Below are positions 47,516 to 59,355 of a stretch of 64,000 nucleotides of DNA, piece by piece. A program made the translations under genes and the position numbers. The stretch's first letter is position 1. Every line of letters starts with the position of its first letter. The notes below the pieces were generated by a model. It made no database searches and was not told where the DNA came from. It saw only the letters and a list, made by a program, of their open reading frames with translations. Source of the stretch: Clavulina sp. PMI_390 (lineage: Eukaryota > Basidiomycota > Agaricomycetes > Cantharellales > Hydnaceae). The stretch spans positions 62,001 through 126,000 of the forward strand of contig WIDE01000067.1 of NCBI GenBank assembly GCA_015039315.1. Reading direction: 5' to 3'.

Positions 47516-50500
47516 ATGGATCCTATCCAAGCCTCCTCCTCGAATCCTGCTCCTTCTGGGCCCCCGGGACCTAATCAACCGGCTGCGAAGCCTCCAATCA
47601 TAAGAGGTGCAAAGTAAGTCTCCAGTGACACCACTACGCCCGTGCTCGCGGCCCCTCCCACCCTTTCTGCCGCAACACTTTCTTCTTCCTTTCTCTCTCT
47701 TTCCCTCCTGTATCTCCTTCTCCTTTCCGCCCTTTCCATCTCTCTACCTCCACCCCGTCTTCCTCGTCTCTTTGCGCTCCCCATGTATGCCGTAGCACTA
47801 ACCAATCGCGCCCAACATTCTCCCAGAGCATGCACCGTCTGTCGTCAAGCCAAGGTATGTCGCACCTTCCCCCGTCTTTTCACCCCAGCTGTAAATTCCC
47901 CGATGTCTGATTCCCTCGCCGCCACCTCCCCTAGATGCGCTGCATCGTTGCAGAGAGCGGCGGCCCTTGCAACAGGTGTAAAAAGCAAAACTCTCCGTAC
48001 GCATACACACACTTACGCGCATGCGCTCTGTCCTTTTCCTCTTTACTGACGTCTCGTCTGTTCCCTTTCTTTCTTTCTTCCCTCAACAGGTGTATCTTTG
48101 AAAAGCATCGGCGAGGGCGCAAGCCTGGCTCCAAGTATGTGCAGCTCCCATATCGATCGCACTATCTACCTTCGGCCCCTCCGACTTGCCATAGATCTCA
48201 ATAATGAACTGTCTAACTGACCTCACCCCCAAACACTCTCTCCTCTGGTCTTCTGCTTCAATATCAATTACTTGTCCCGTCATATCCCCTGCAACTCAAC
48301 AACTCGACACACACGACGTACGCAATCCCCAACCAGGTTGTCTGAAAGCTCCAAACTTCAACGAAGGCTCGAGAAGAGCAAGCAGCAGCAACAGCAACAA
48401 CAGCAGCAACAACAGCAATCCTCCCCTCAAGCCTCAAACGCCGGAGATCCCTCGTCCTCGAGCTCCAACAACGGATCTACTTCAACACCCCACACCTCTC
48501 GTGCCGTCATCGGCGTCCCCCCCTATGGCACCTCCCCCAGCACAGCAGTTGGCTCGCTCACCCTCACATCCCCCTCAACATCAAGACCCGGCACAATGAA
48601 TATGGGTATCGGCGCCATGTCCGCTTGGCCAGCCACCTCCGCCGGAGGAGGCCCCCCTCCCCCTCTTGCCTCACCATCCACTTCTACGTCTGGGGCTGGC
48701 GTCCAATACATTCAGATACCCGAGTATCAGCAGGTAGGGGGTGCCCAAGGTCCGCAAGGTGCCGCCGCCGCTGGCGCGAATGGGGCAAGCGGCGTCAATG
48801 TCAATGGGAACGGAATGATGATGCAGAATTCACCTGCTTCTGGGCAAGGATCGAGTGTTAGCGTGAGTGTTCATGCCCTATTCTTCTCGAGATTATCATT
48901 ATTTCGATCGCTCTCTTACCGTGTTGTTCTCTTTCTCTCGACCCTAAATGGATCACGGGAACTTCGGTTTTCATTTTTTTTCCTTTGTGTGCTGTGCTAA
49001 ATTTCTCTTTTTCTTTATTCCGACTTTTGGGTGTGTGTGCGTTCGGGTGCGGATGGATCGACAATACAGAACACGAGAGGCGTGAAGCGCTCTCGCTCAC
49101 CAACAATGGACATGGATATGGACGGAGACCAGTACAGCGCGGGGGGCGCCCCAGCCTTCTCCCACGGCCTCCATCACCCTTCATCCTCCAGCACTTCCTC
49201 GTACCCACCACAGCAGTATGGATCGGGCGCATTCACTTCTGTAGGAGCTACCACTGCTCCCCCTCCCTTGACACACTCCCACACATATCCACACGCCCTA
49301 CCCACTCATTCGCCCCTGTCCACACATCACCATCCACCTCAGCATCACAGCCGGACCTCGAATGTCCGCGGTGGTGGGGACGACGGCCACTCGGATTCGG
49401 AACATGAGCGGAACGGGAACGGGGACTACCTCAGTCGTCCACGACCCCGCCCGCGGCGTGAATCGTATACGGACCATCACTATTCCTCATACCATAATCA
49501 CCACACCTCACATCACCCCCATGGTTCGTCACACCACCACCCAAGCACGTCCCCGCGACATGAGCGTGACCGCCTCGACCGATCGCGCGATCACAATGGC
49601 GCGGACTCTGACTCAGATACGGCATCTTCACACTCGTCTCGCTCTCCCAAGCGACAACGCCGCGGCTCGGGCTCGGGCGACGGGGACAGCGGGGACCGTG
49701 ATTCGGACAGCGCAAACAACGATTATGGGCTCTTCCCTGCAACGCTGCTCGCCGAGGAGAAGCGCGCGAGCTTCTTCAAGACTATCTTGAACCCGACTAA
49801 CGATGATGGCGGAAGCCCGACGGGTGCGGGCGGGAGCAGCGGTGGTAGTGGGGGCATTGGGAGCGGCACTACCGCTGGTAATGGCGCGACAGGAGGCGGT
49901 CCATCGGATACGCCAGGCATGACAGCAGCGAGCGTGGGTGGAGCAACCCCTGGTGCGGATGGTGCTGCGGGCGGAGCATCTGGCGCAGGTGCTGGAGGAG
50001 CCTCATCGTTGGGTGGTGCATCCGGTGCTGGTGCTGGTGGCAAGCGCGACGTCACGCGTTCACCCCAGGTCGGCGTGTCGGGAGCAAACGGGGATGGTTC
50101 CGCTGCTGGTAGTGCGGCGACCAACTCGGGCGGAGGTGCAGCCTCGACGGGAGGCGGTCGCGGACCCGCAGAGAAGTTCTTCGGGGCAAAGAAACCGTTA
50201 CCAACGTTCGATGATCCCATCTCGATGAACCTCGTCACGGAGGAAGAGGCCAAGACTCTGTTTGACCTGTACGTTTTTCCGATTCTTCCTACTTTCTCTT
50301 TTCGTTGTCGTCATTGTTGCCGATCTCGGCTATCTTTCCTCTCCTTCAAACATATCGACCTGGTCATTAACTTCCTTTTTTCATTTCGACAATCATCCTA
50401 TCTGTAGAGTCTTCCTGCGTCTGAATCCCTTCATCTGTCTGTTCGACCCGACCCTGCACACCGTTGAATATGTGCGCTCGACCTCGCCATTCCTTTTCAC

Positions 50501-52565
50501 TTGCCTCATTATGGCCGGCTGCAAGTTCTGGAAACCGCATTTGTACCCGGCATGCCAGCAGTTGGCGCACGAGAACTGTGTCAAGGTGTTCCAGCACGGC
50601 ATCAAGAATGTTGGCGTCGTCCAGGCGTTTGCGTGCATGACATACTGGAAGGAACCCGATGATAACGTGAGTTCAAGATTCTCTTTCCTTCTCCTTTGGG
50701 GAGTTGGGGCTAGAACTAATAACCATGTGGTGCATCTAGAATGTGTGGATGTACATCGGCTATGCATGCCGTATGGCCCTCGAGCTAGGACTCAATCGCT
50801 ATGTATCTAAGCCGGCAGAGAGCGAGTCTGATGAGGCGTACCGCGAACGCCGCAACAAGGAGCGAACGTACCTCGTCTTGTTCGTGCACGATCGATCCCT
50901 TGCGATGCAAACTGGTCGCCACTGGATGCTTCCTGAGGATGACCTCATCAAGCATTCACATCGTTGGCATGAGGCGCGTGTTGTGAAGCCAGAGGACGTC
51001 ATTGTTGCAGGATTTGTGCAGCTGCGACGAATTGCGGTACGTGTCTTGTTGTATTGCCGCCTTAGCTGGGTTTTGCTCATTTGGGATTCGTCTTGGATTC
51101 ACTAGGCCGAGACTACCGATGTGTTCTATCTACACAAAGGGCAGCCCGGCATGCTGTATGCCGATGTGAACTATGAGATCCTCCTAAGGGGATGCAACGC
51201 CAAGCTGACAGCATGGTCGAATCACTGGACCGGGGAACTCACAAAAGGTTCGTAGCATTTAGTAACCCATGACTACAGTTCGGCTCACAATTTTGCAATA
51301 CCCTATCCAGCAAACGGCGAGAGATTCCATCAGTCGACGCTGTCCTTCTTCCGCCTGCACGTTCGCTTGTGTCTCAACAGCTTTGGTCTGCAGTCTTCTA
51401 TGCAAACGGCAAGCCGAGAACAGCCTAGCCTGCAAGCATTGTCGAACTGCTACACTAGCGCCCTGCAGTCATTGGAGATCGTTACGGCCGAGTTCGCTCC
51501 GATCGGCATGCTCGTACGTTTTCTTTTTCTGCCTGAGTATCTCGCCGAGGCGAATAGACATTTATTAATCGCCTTACCTTCCTTTAGCGGTATGTCCAAG
51601 ACTCGATTACGGTGATGACTGCATACTCTGCTGTCTTCTTGCTTCGGGTGAGCCCTCCCGGTGTTCCGTACTTTTTGTAGTTGCTAATGATGGGGTATCC
51701 CTGGATCTTGCTTTGCTCGACCCTGTAGCTGCTCCGCCACTCGTCGACTCTATCAGATCTCCATGAGGAGGCCACGCGAAAGATCTACGATCTGATATCA
51801 CAGACGGCCGACGTCTACCAGGAGGCGGCCCTGATGGCCACCTCGTCGGGGTCAGCAGGCTATCATGCTCGCTTCCTCCGCAGCCTCGTGGCGAAAGATT
51901 TGGCCGACAAGGCGCGCGAAGCCAAGCGACGGTCCCACAAGGCCGCTCGCGATGGAGAATCCGTCAGTGGCTCGTCAGTCAACGCAGGGTCGCCCTCATT
52001 GCTGCCCTCGCCGACATCGAACATGATTCCGCCTTATCATCCGCCTGTGACAGCACAGTTCAATGCCATGCCCGATGGCAGCGGTAGTGGAGGGACAAGT
52101 GGAGCGGTTGGCAGTAGCGAGCAGCAGTCGAACGGAAATGGTATAGTGTCGTCACCCTCGGCGATGACACCAAATCCATTCGTCCTGCCCTCATACACCA
52201 ATCCTTCCACTGCGACGCTTCTCGGACCATCAGACGGGCTCACGTCTGTCCAACAGCAGCAGCAACAACAGCAACAGCACGCTCAGGACATGCAAACGTT
52301 CACATCCGCCCTCACCGCACCAATGCCGCTTCAGGATCCATCATCGTTCCAGTTCTACTCGCGCCCGCAAAATGGTGTCGATGGTACCGGTGCTACGGGC
52401 CTGGGCTTCCAGCAGTACAACCCCAACTCGCCGTGGGACCCGCAAAATCAGACGCTCGCTGATGCCTTTGGGCAGCCCGAGTACCAGCAACTCAACGGCG
52501 TGTCAGACGCAGACATCAATTACTGGAAACACATGTTCGTCAATCTTGGGTTCAACAGCGGGTAA
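47516..52565 (+). CDS. Zn2Cys6 fungal-specific transcription factor
   Basis: Twelve exons (47516-47613, 47827-47854, 47935-47996, 48090-48134, 48337-48862, 49070-50268, 50408-50666, 50740-51036, 51106-51247, 51311-51513, 51598-51657, 51729-52565) keep frame and give about 1251 residues. The binuclear cluster is at about 43-72, with six cysteines spaced C-x2-C-x6-C-x8-C-x2-C-x6-C (ACTVCRQAK, MRCIVAESGGPCNRCKKQN, CIF), followed by the basic linker EKHRRGRKPGSK and a short coiled coil with a polyglutamine run. Residues about 100-640 are low complexity, rich in Ser, His, Gly and Ala. The fungal-specific regulatory domain follows (LFDLVFLRLNPFICLFDPTLHT, MYIGYACRMALELGLNRY, ERTYLVLFVHDRSLAMQTGR). 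The C terminus is Gln/Asn-rich, likely an activation region. The linker recalls PrtT-like regulators, but I would not assign a regulon. Confidence 0.92.
48380..48420 (+). repeat. CAG/CAA run encoding polyglutamine
   Basis: Mixed CAG and CAA codons encode about a dozen glutamines after the coiled-coil linker of the Zn2Cys6 factor. A second, shorter run is at about 52,250-52,278. Mixed codons make slippage less likely than a pure CAG tract. Confidence 0.85.
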
Positions 52566-55500
52566 TTGTATCGATCTAGTATGGCATCAAAAACAATTTG
52601 TGCTGCTCGTGCTTTCTTCGCTCTGCTCTCTCTCCTCTGCTCTGCCCGCTTCGTGTTTTTCCCGGTTGTCTTAATCCCAACTGCTCCCCACTTCCCCTTT
52701 GGAACACCTCACTGGTTCCTCTTCTCTCTATGCGTTCCATGGTCTTATGTTAACGTCACTCTTCTGCCGACTGTGTGCGCGTAAAATGTGCATCAATTGC
52801 AATCTGTTAGCTATCATCAATCGCCCCCTTTCTGCAACACAATTGTTTTCCTTTTTTCCTAGAACGGAATCCCTCCTCTTCCTCCTCCCCCTCTCTGGTT
52901 TTTGATCTCTCGCTTCGCTTTCCGGCAAACTCTTGTTGTAGTTGTGTGTGGCTAACTAATCATGATGAAGATGCCCTTATGAACCTATCTCGACATCCTT
53001 TCTCCTCTATCTTTCCTGTCTCTGTTCTCTGCTGTCTCTATCGTTCCATTTATCGAGTCTTCACTCTTGTACAACACCATAGCTTAGCAAGCTAACATGA
53101 TATTCCAATCATTCGCGTATCCTCCCTCCGGGAAATTCAATGAGTCCCTGAACAGGCAACTTTGAGCCATGGTTCTATTATTCACTCCTTTGATTGTCAT
53201 AACCGTTGCATTATGCACCCCCGCTGCTGATTATCTTTTTTGCCGGTGACTATGTGGAAATATGAATCTTCGCAAGCCCTAAACAGGAAGTCCTATCCTG
53301 GATGGAATCTCCAGCCCGGCATCTAAATCCTGTGGATGATCGACCCCAAAATGATTCAGAAGCTGGTACCTGTCGTCGTGGCTCGGGAGCGCTGTTCGGT
53401 TTGTGGGGGATCATAGCAAATACGCATTGGGCGCTCTGCTCTTGACCAACGCCCATTTCGCGGCCCCATCAGAAAGAGTGATGGGCGCAGAACCAATTGC
53501 GGGGTGGGACGGGATCCAGCCATAGAAGGAATTAAAGGAAAGACAGAAAATATACGTTACTGTGAGCTGTCATTTGGTCATATGGACCTCCGCATCCGCA
53601 TGGAGTTATAATACACTGTGTACGTAGTAAGGTCCTAGCCACTCCTTCGTTCTCAATGGGCGGCTGGCGTAGCGCACGGTCTCATTATTAGTGCTTTGTG
53701 GGGGAAGTGAAGATCATAGGAGGAAGGGCCCGAGACGTGCGTTTGAGAGAAAAATGGCGCGCGGATCCGAGCGCGCCACCACCATCACCTAGCTAGTTGC
53801 ATTGGGGAACGGAGCGGCGCTGGCAGGTCCCGCATGTAGATAGATAGACAGACACCCCTTTTGTGGCGTAAGAAGGTACATGCAACATCTCCACCACCGT
53901 CTGGCGCGGAGAAGGTTGCACCGATAATTCCTAATAAATTGCATGCGCTGCAGCCATTCCGGCAACCAATCGCACTGGAAGACGTGCATGCACTTGCTGG
54001 ATATTACAGACTTACATCTGATTCCTAGAGTGCTATTGTTCGTTGAAAGCATAATCAACTATCAAAGTATGATGGACGGGCATGGAACGGGAGCGGTCTA
54101 GGCGGTCCAGCGGCTTTGGGTCGCAACAGCTGGTAAAGAAGCAGTGACGACATCAGCCCCGATCTGGTCTAGTCGAGGATTGTACCGCGAGAGGTAGCTC
54201 AATAAGGCTTCCACGCATCCTCCAGAGCTATTCATCGATCGTTGGAGAAGGGACGAAGAGGCTCGCATGGCCCCTGTGACATAAGTAAGTAGCCGGAAGG
54301 GCCAAGGGATGCAATGCCCGTCATTCGTCCATTGTCATGAAACGGCGGAAGTCTATCTCATCTCATCGAGACCGACGCCCCCCGATGGAAATGAGAGATC
54401 GATCAGAGTTGCCTGCAGCTGTCAGTGCCATGAGCGCTTCATGTAACTCAGCAATCAGGAAACGAACAGAAACGGCGCTGAATCGTCCGGCGAATTTCTC
54501 GAGAGCCGCAGTGACACATGTCACCCCCTTTGTTTGACAATTCATTCATGTGGTGATAATCGGATCTTCGGGTTTGAACTGATAACGATTGGAAGGTACC
54601 GCCCAGAATGCGTTTTCCTAGACGAGAGCTATGATCGTCACAGTGGTGGCGCCTAGCCTCTCACATAGAATCGTCGCACTGAACACGCCGCTTGAACGGA
54701 ACAACTGATGTGCAACTAACTTGAGAGCTGCGCAACTGAACGTATCACGGCTGGCGAATCAATGTGTGGCGACAAACACTCCTCTACGCGAGCGGCGGAG
54801 GACGGAGAATCTGTATTAGTATCCACCTAACAATTCTGTGTGGACCCTCAGTAAACGTTCCAGGAATGTGACACAGATGCCGAGCAGTTTCGCAGGAGAG
54901 TTTCTCCGATTGTATCTTTTTTCTCCACAAGATATGGCATTGGGATCCGACATCACGGCGATACGATACCATCGTCCAGGAATGGGTAGCCAATAAGCTG
55001 GTGATGGGTACTCATGAGCGCTTTGCTCCGAGTGAGAGATTGGCGGCGAGGACGCAGCGGCGCGCTTCTTTGCTATATTGTAATGAGTCCGCGCGCTCTC
55101 CCTCGCTCATATACTTGCCGTCCAGCTGCAATACCAGCTCGAAACCTGGAAAGTCTGGATTGAGGGGATGCGCAGCTGCGCAGATCACGGAAATGCATCC
55201 ATCTTACACGGGCATATGGTGTGTTGGCACTCCTGCCAATCATTCTCGCCGGGGTTCGAGCTGATATGGAGTTACGGTCAAGCTCTTGGTGGGGCTGGAG
55301 AGCCATTGGGGGGTTTAGATCATGATTCTCAATCGTCCTATACTCCAATGAGCGACTCATTTATGCGTGCATGGGGAAATTTTTGGTGTTGGTTGAGTAT
55401 CATGCACAGGGAGTGCCTGTGACTAGTGAGGGATGAGGGGGAAGAATCAGCTTAATAGAGCTTATTATTTCACGCTCCCGATGAAGGTCACCATAAAATG

Positions 55501-57137
55501 GCAAATTTGAAGACCGCACACCGCTGTCTCGTAAGGAGGGAATGGGTCACTCCATGCTCCCAAGCATCTACGATTGGCTCCGATGTTCTATGATCGAGGC
55601 ATGCAAACTATCTATTAACAACAGCTGCTCCGAACACAGTGTGCTAGGAACTTTTCTCTCTCTTTCTTGCGCTGTATCCGGCTATTATTATAAGTGCTAA
55701 TAAGCTGACGACGAAGGCAATCGCACTTCTGAGCCGAACAGGATAGTGAGCGTCTATGTAACATATAAGACTCCTGCGAAATAAAGCGAACCTCAACTCA
55801 CGGATCAGCCCACAACAGCTCTATTATATTAATGGCTGAGCATTGGAGAGAAATGTCAGTATTGCGCCCACGCATAACATCTAATTTATTCGTCTTAAAT
55901 GATAGACTTATGTGGTCAATAAAACTAGGAAAATTGAATTGCCGTTCTAGGCCACCCTACGTGGGTGCCTGAAATCTCAGCGCTGGTGTCGTCCGAACAA
56001 TCGGCATCAAGTCCAGCTTTTCTGCGCTGAGATAAAACTGCTTGGCTACAAGCGTATCACCCACGTCGGCGACAGTGAGGCCATCATCACCAGCACAATT
56101 GAGTCATCTGGCGACCTCCTTGCCGAGCACCATGGCGCACCACACGAAAACTACTGTGGTGGTCGTTATCATGTTCCGTTGCTCTACCTTCGCCTCGCAT
56201 ATGCTGACTGCTCTTCACCTTCCCTCCTTCGACCCTGAGACCTAATCTTTGCCCCTTGCATTCGCTGTATCGACTCATTCACAGACCGCATTGTTTCTTG
56301 GCGATAGTGACCCCAGCCCATATGCTGCCTACTTCCGAGTACTTCGGTTTACCTTGCTGCTTTGCCTGGCGCTCATCATTGCTTTGACGGTTTGACCTCG
56401 CCCCATGGTGAAACCTGATGCTGGTATCTTCATATTTATTATTGATGGGGAACAAAAGGCGCCTCTTCTTTCTTTTGTAATTACGGTACATTGGCTTCAT
56501 CCCCCCCCCCCCCCCCTTTGTCATTTAGAAATTGGGTGATTCTATTCGCCACCCCCGGGAGACTATCACCACTACCTTCGGGCCGAAGCCGATTTCTGAG
56601 AACGGGGGTGCTGGTGACAATCGACCACCCCCTTCGAGTCACGCCTGTATCGAATTGGTGGCTCTCACATGTCGCCGCTGAAATGATCTCGATTGCGCTT
56701 CGCCTGGCGCTGGGGCTGGGCTTGGCCCTGTACTTACTACATAGGTAGACCAATAATAAAAAATGTGTTCTCTACAATACATAGTGCAATCAAGCTATTC
56801 AGAACAATTGGTACAATATGTGGTTCTGCGCCTATTCGACCGCCTGAGTAGTGCTGAGCTGAACCACCACTTCACAACCTTCGGCAGTATTATTGATCAG
56901 GGTTGCCTGCTCAGAGCTCCCCGACCAATTGCGTTTCCTGCGGTTCATTCAACCTATCGAACCTTCAGTGCTAGCTCTCATTCCATTCTCTTGTCTCAAT
57001 CAGAAGGCCAGTCCCACATCTGTCAGAGGTAGCCTATAGCGGCAAATACCTTCCCCGCACAGCAATTTTCCTGGGTGAAAATCGAAGCGGGGCAGCAATA
57101 ACATCGTCTGACCCTCCCCTACAATTTGAATTGTGTC
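52566..57137. other. 4.6-kb gene-poor region downstream of the transcription factor
   Basis: No gene, RNA or mobile element can be supported. Short open frames on both strands lack domains and linked splice sites. A run of 16 C occurs at 56,501-56,516. From roughly 57.1 kb onward the sequence looks more AT-rich than the conserved part. Confidence 0.45.
56501..56516 (+). repeat. Homopolymer of 16 C
   Basis: Uninterrupted run of C; its exact length is likely to be unreliable in any assembly. Confidence 0.9.
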
Positions 57138-57886
57138 ACAGCTAGTGATTTACATGAATTAGTGACACTAAAAAGGGGGGTGATGGTTTCCTGGGGGTGG
57201 CAAATAGAAACACCCATAGAAATTTGTTTGATTAATAGCTTGACCTCTCTTCATGTGACTTAACCTAGCCTTTTCCGCCCAATTTACTTTCAATAGCAGT
57301 ACTTGATCTAAGCACTAGAATAATGCCTGTCTTTGAGTGTCAAAAGGCTGATTTGCCACCTTCCTTGCTGGATATCCGCCTTAATGAACAATCCACCAAT
57401 AGCCAAGAAATCCTCATGCACAACACCCTCCCTTCCATCAGTGAGCTTTGTAGCCTCCTGGTCCTAAAGCCAACCTGCACCAACTTGGTTGGCTCCATAA
57501 CACAGAGGCTTCAGAGACTATTCATTCAGGGCTCTGTTGTCTGGATCTTGCATATATAACATCTATAATGTGTGGTGGGTAGTATGACAGAGTAAATCAG
57601 CTAAGAATGTATCAGATAGAGAATGCAGTTGACAAACAATTAACTAACTACCTATAAGCTCTGAAAAAAAGAAAAAAGAAAATGAAGAGCTACTTGTAGA
57701 AGGGAATATGGTGCATGGGTCAGATACCTCTCATTTTCGCATTTTTTCACTAATAAACCTAACTTTGGGATGTGGAAATAGGACCTTGGTCAGACTCACC
57801 ATTACCTGGGCTATGGATGTTCTAGCCAGTTACATCACATCACACTCCATCCTAATTCGCTCCCTACCTTGCTCACTATGATTGGT

Positions 57887-58186
57887 NNNNNNNNNNNNNN
57901 NNNNNNNNNNNNNNNNNNNNNNNNNNNNNNNNNNNNNNNNNNNNNNNNNNNNNNNNNNNNNNNNNNNNNNNNNNNNNNNNNNNNNNNNNNNNNNNNNNNN
58001 NNNNNNNNNNNNNNNNNNNNNNNNNNNNNNNNNNNNNNNNNNNNNNNNNNNNNNNNNNNNNNNNNNNNNNNNNNNNNNNNNNNNNNNNNNNNNNNNNNNN
58101 NNNNNNNNNNNNNNNNNNNNNNNNNNNNNNNNNNNNNNNNNNNNNNNNNNNNNNNNNNNNNNNNNNNNNNNNNNNNNNNNNNNNNN
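57887..58186. other. Assembly gap of 300 N
   Basis: Exactly 300 N, a size often used as a placeholder. ATTGG boxes stand directly on both sides (57,881-57,885 and 58,192-58,196), so the missing sequence is probably more of the same tandem array. Confidence 1.
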
Positions 58187-58191
58187 TTCTA

Positions 58192-58508
58192 ATTGGCTCC
58201 TTTCTTTCTTGTTTCTGATTGGTTCATTTCTTTCTTGAATTTGATTGGCTCATTTCTATCTTGATTCTGATTGGTTTTCTTCCACCCTTAACTCTGATTG
58301 GTTACGTTTTCTCTACTTTTCATTTGCTACCCTTGTGTCAGACCCATTCCACTGCTCTGGCAGTTTCCCATTTTGCGGGATTACTTTGATTGGTTTCCCA
58401 CTCTTTGGTACATCTATGATTTGTTTCCTGTTCTGTGGAATGATTTTGATTGGTTACCAGCTTACTATACCTAGTCCTGTGGCTACGCCACATAGCATGT
58501 ATATAAGG
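58192..58508 (+). promoter_or_regulatory. Tandem CCAAT-box array followed by a TATA box
   Basis: Seven ATTGG (reverse CCAAT) boxes start at 58,192, 58,218, 58,244, 58,270, 58,297, 58,389 and 58,449. The first five have a 26-27 bp period, so they form a minisatellite of the form gattgg followed by a pyrimidine-rich filler. A TATATAAG box lies at 58,500-58,507. CCAAT boxes are bound by the Hap/NF-Y complex in fungi. Confidence 0.7.
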
Positions 58509-59355
58509 ACAGGCAGACTGCCTGACAGGAGCATCAAATCATACACCTAGCAATTTCCCCCATAACCATCAAATCATTAGCCATTATCCACACTAAGCAA
58601 TAAGCTTAACCTCTAAACCACATTATCCTATCCAGCCTTAATTGTTGATTAGTGTCAAGTAACCCTTAACCTACCCTAACACCAGAGATAGTCTCAGCTG
58701 AATCAGAGAGCAGGCCTGTACCCATCAGAACACACAAATAAGTTCGTGAATAGGAGTCACAGAGATCTAGCATCTTTAGAACCTGAACTCACTTTAGAGT
58801 GCTTAGTGCCAGTAGTCAGAAGGTCAAACCTACAACTAACAACCTTATAGCTAGATAAACCATCCATCTCATTCCCCAATCATCTATCCATTTCCTAATC
58901 TTTCCCCTCAACTCTTAGCTCAAAAGCTTAATCACCGAATCAGTCTTGGTGGAGGTAAGTCTGGTGACCTACTAACATTCTCTTAATAGGTCTTTCAACC
59001 GGATTTTTCCCTTCCTCACTACTACAGCAGCAGCAGTGGTGACCTATGGCACACATCAATTTCATAAGCTGTTACTTGCTGGCCAATCAAAGAAGTTGAG
59101 TCTGTTGACTGATCAAGATTTCCACTGTAATGGGATTTGATATCTTGTTAGAGCTAGTGATTTCCAATAATTTGCAGTATAAAAAGAATGAGACTAGGAG
59201 GGGAGTCCCTTCCCCCCAGGGGTCACAAATAGAATTTTCTTGCTATAATGTTCCAAAATTTCCCCATTTGTCTGTGGTAGAGGTTAAATATTCTTGATAC
59301 TAGATCATAGTCTGAGAAACTAATTACAAAGCAAGGACCTGGTGTAGCAGCTGAA

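Larger units (their letters stand above)
57138..59233. mobile_element. LTR-like block (putative solo or partial LTR, interrupted by an assembly gap)
   Basis: The block has the layout of a retroelement promoter: tandem upstream activator boxes, then a strong TATATAAG box, then about 600 bp of AT-rich transcribed-looking sequence with no coding frame. It is bounded by two diverged direct repeats of about 75-80 bp (57,138-57,209 and 59,150-59,233) that share agctagtgattt, an aaaag segment and caaatagaa at their ends. No gag or pol sequence is visible and no target-site duplication could be fixed, so the boundaries are tentative. Confidence 0.4.

Noticed and set aside
47607..47860. CT-rich open frames at the start of the transcription factor gene
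   Set aside because: They span the first intron's long pyrimidine tract and have no domain.
49723..50253. Minus-strand Pro/Ala-rich 176-codon frame
   Set aside because: Antisense of the Gly/Ala-rich low-complexity part of the Zn2Cys6 factor.
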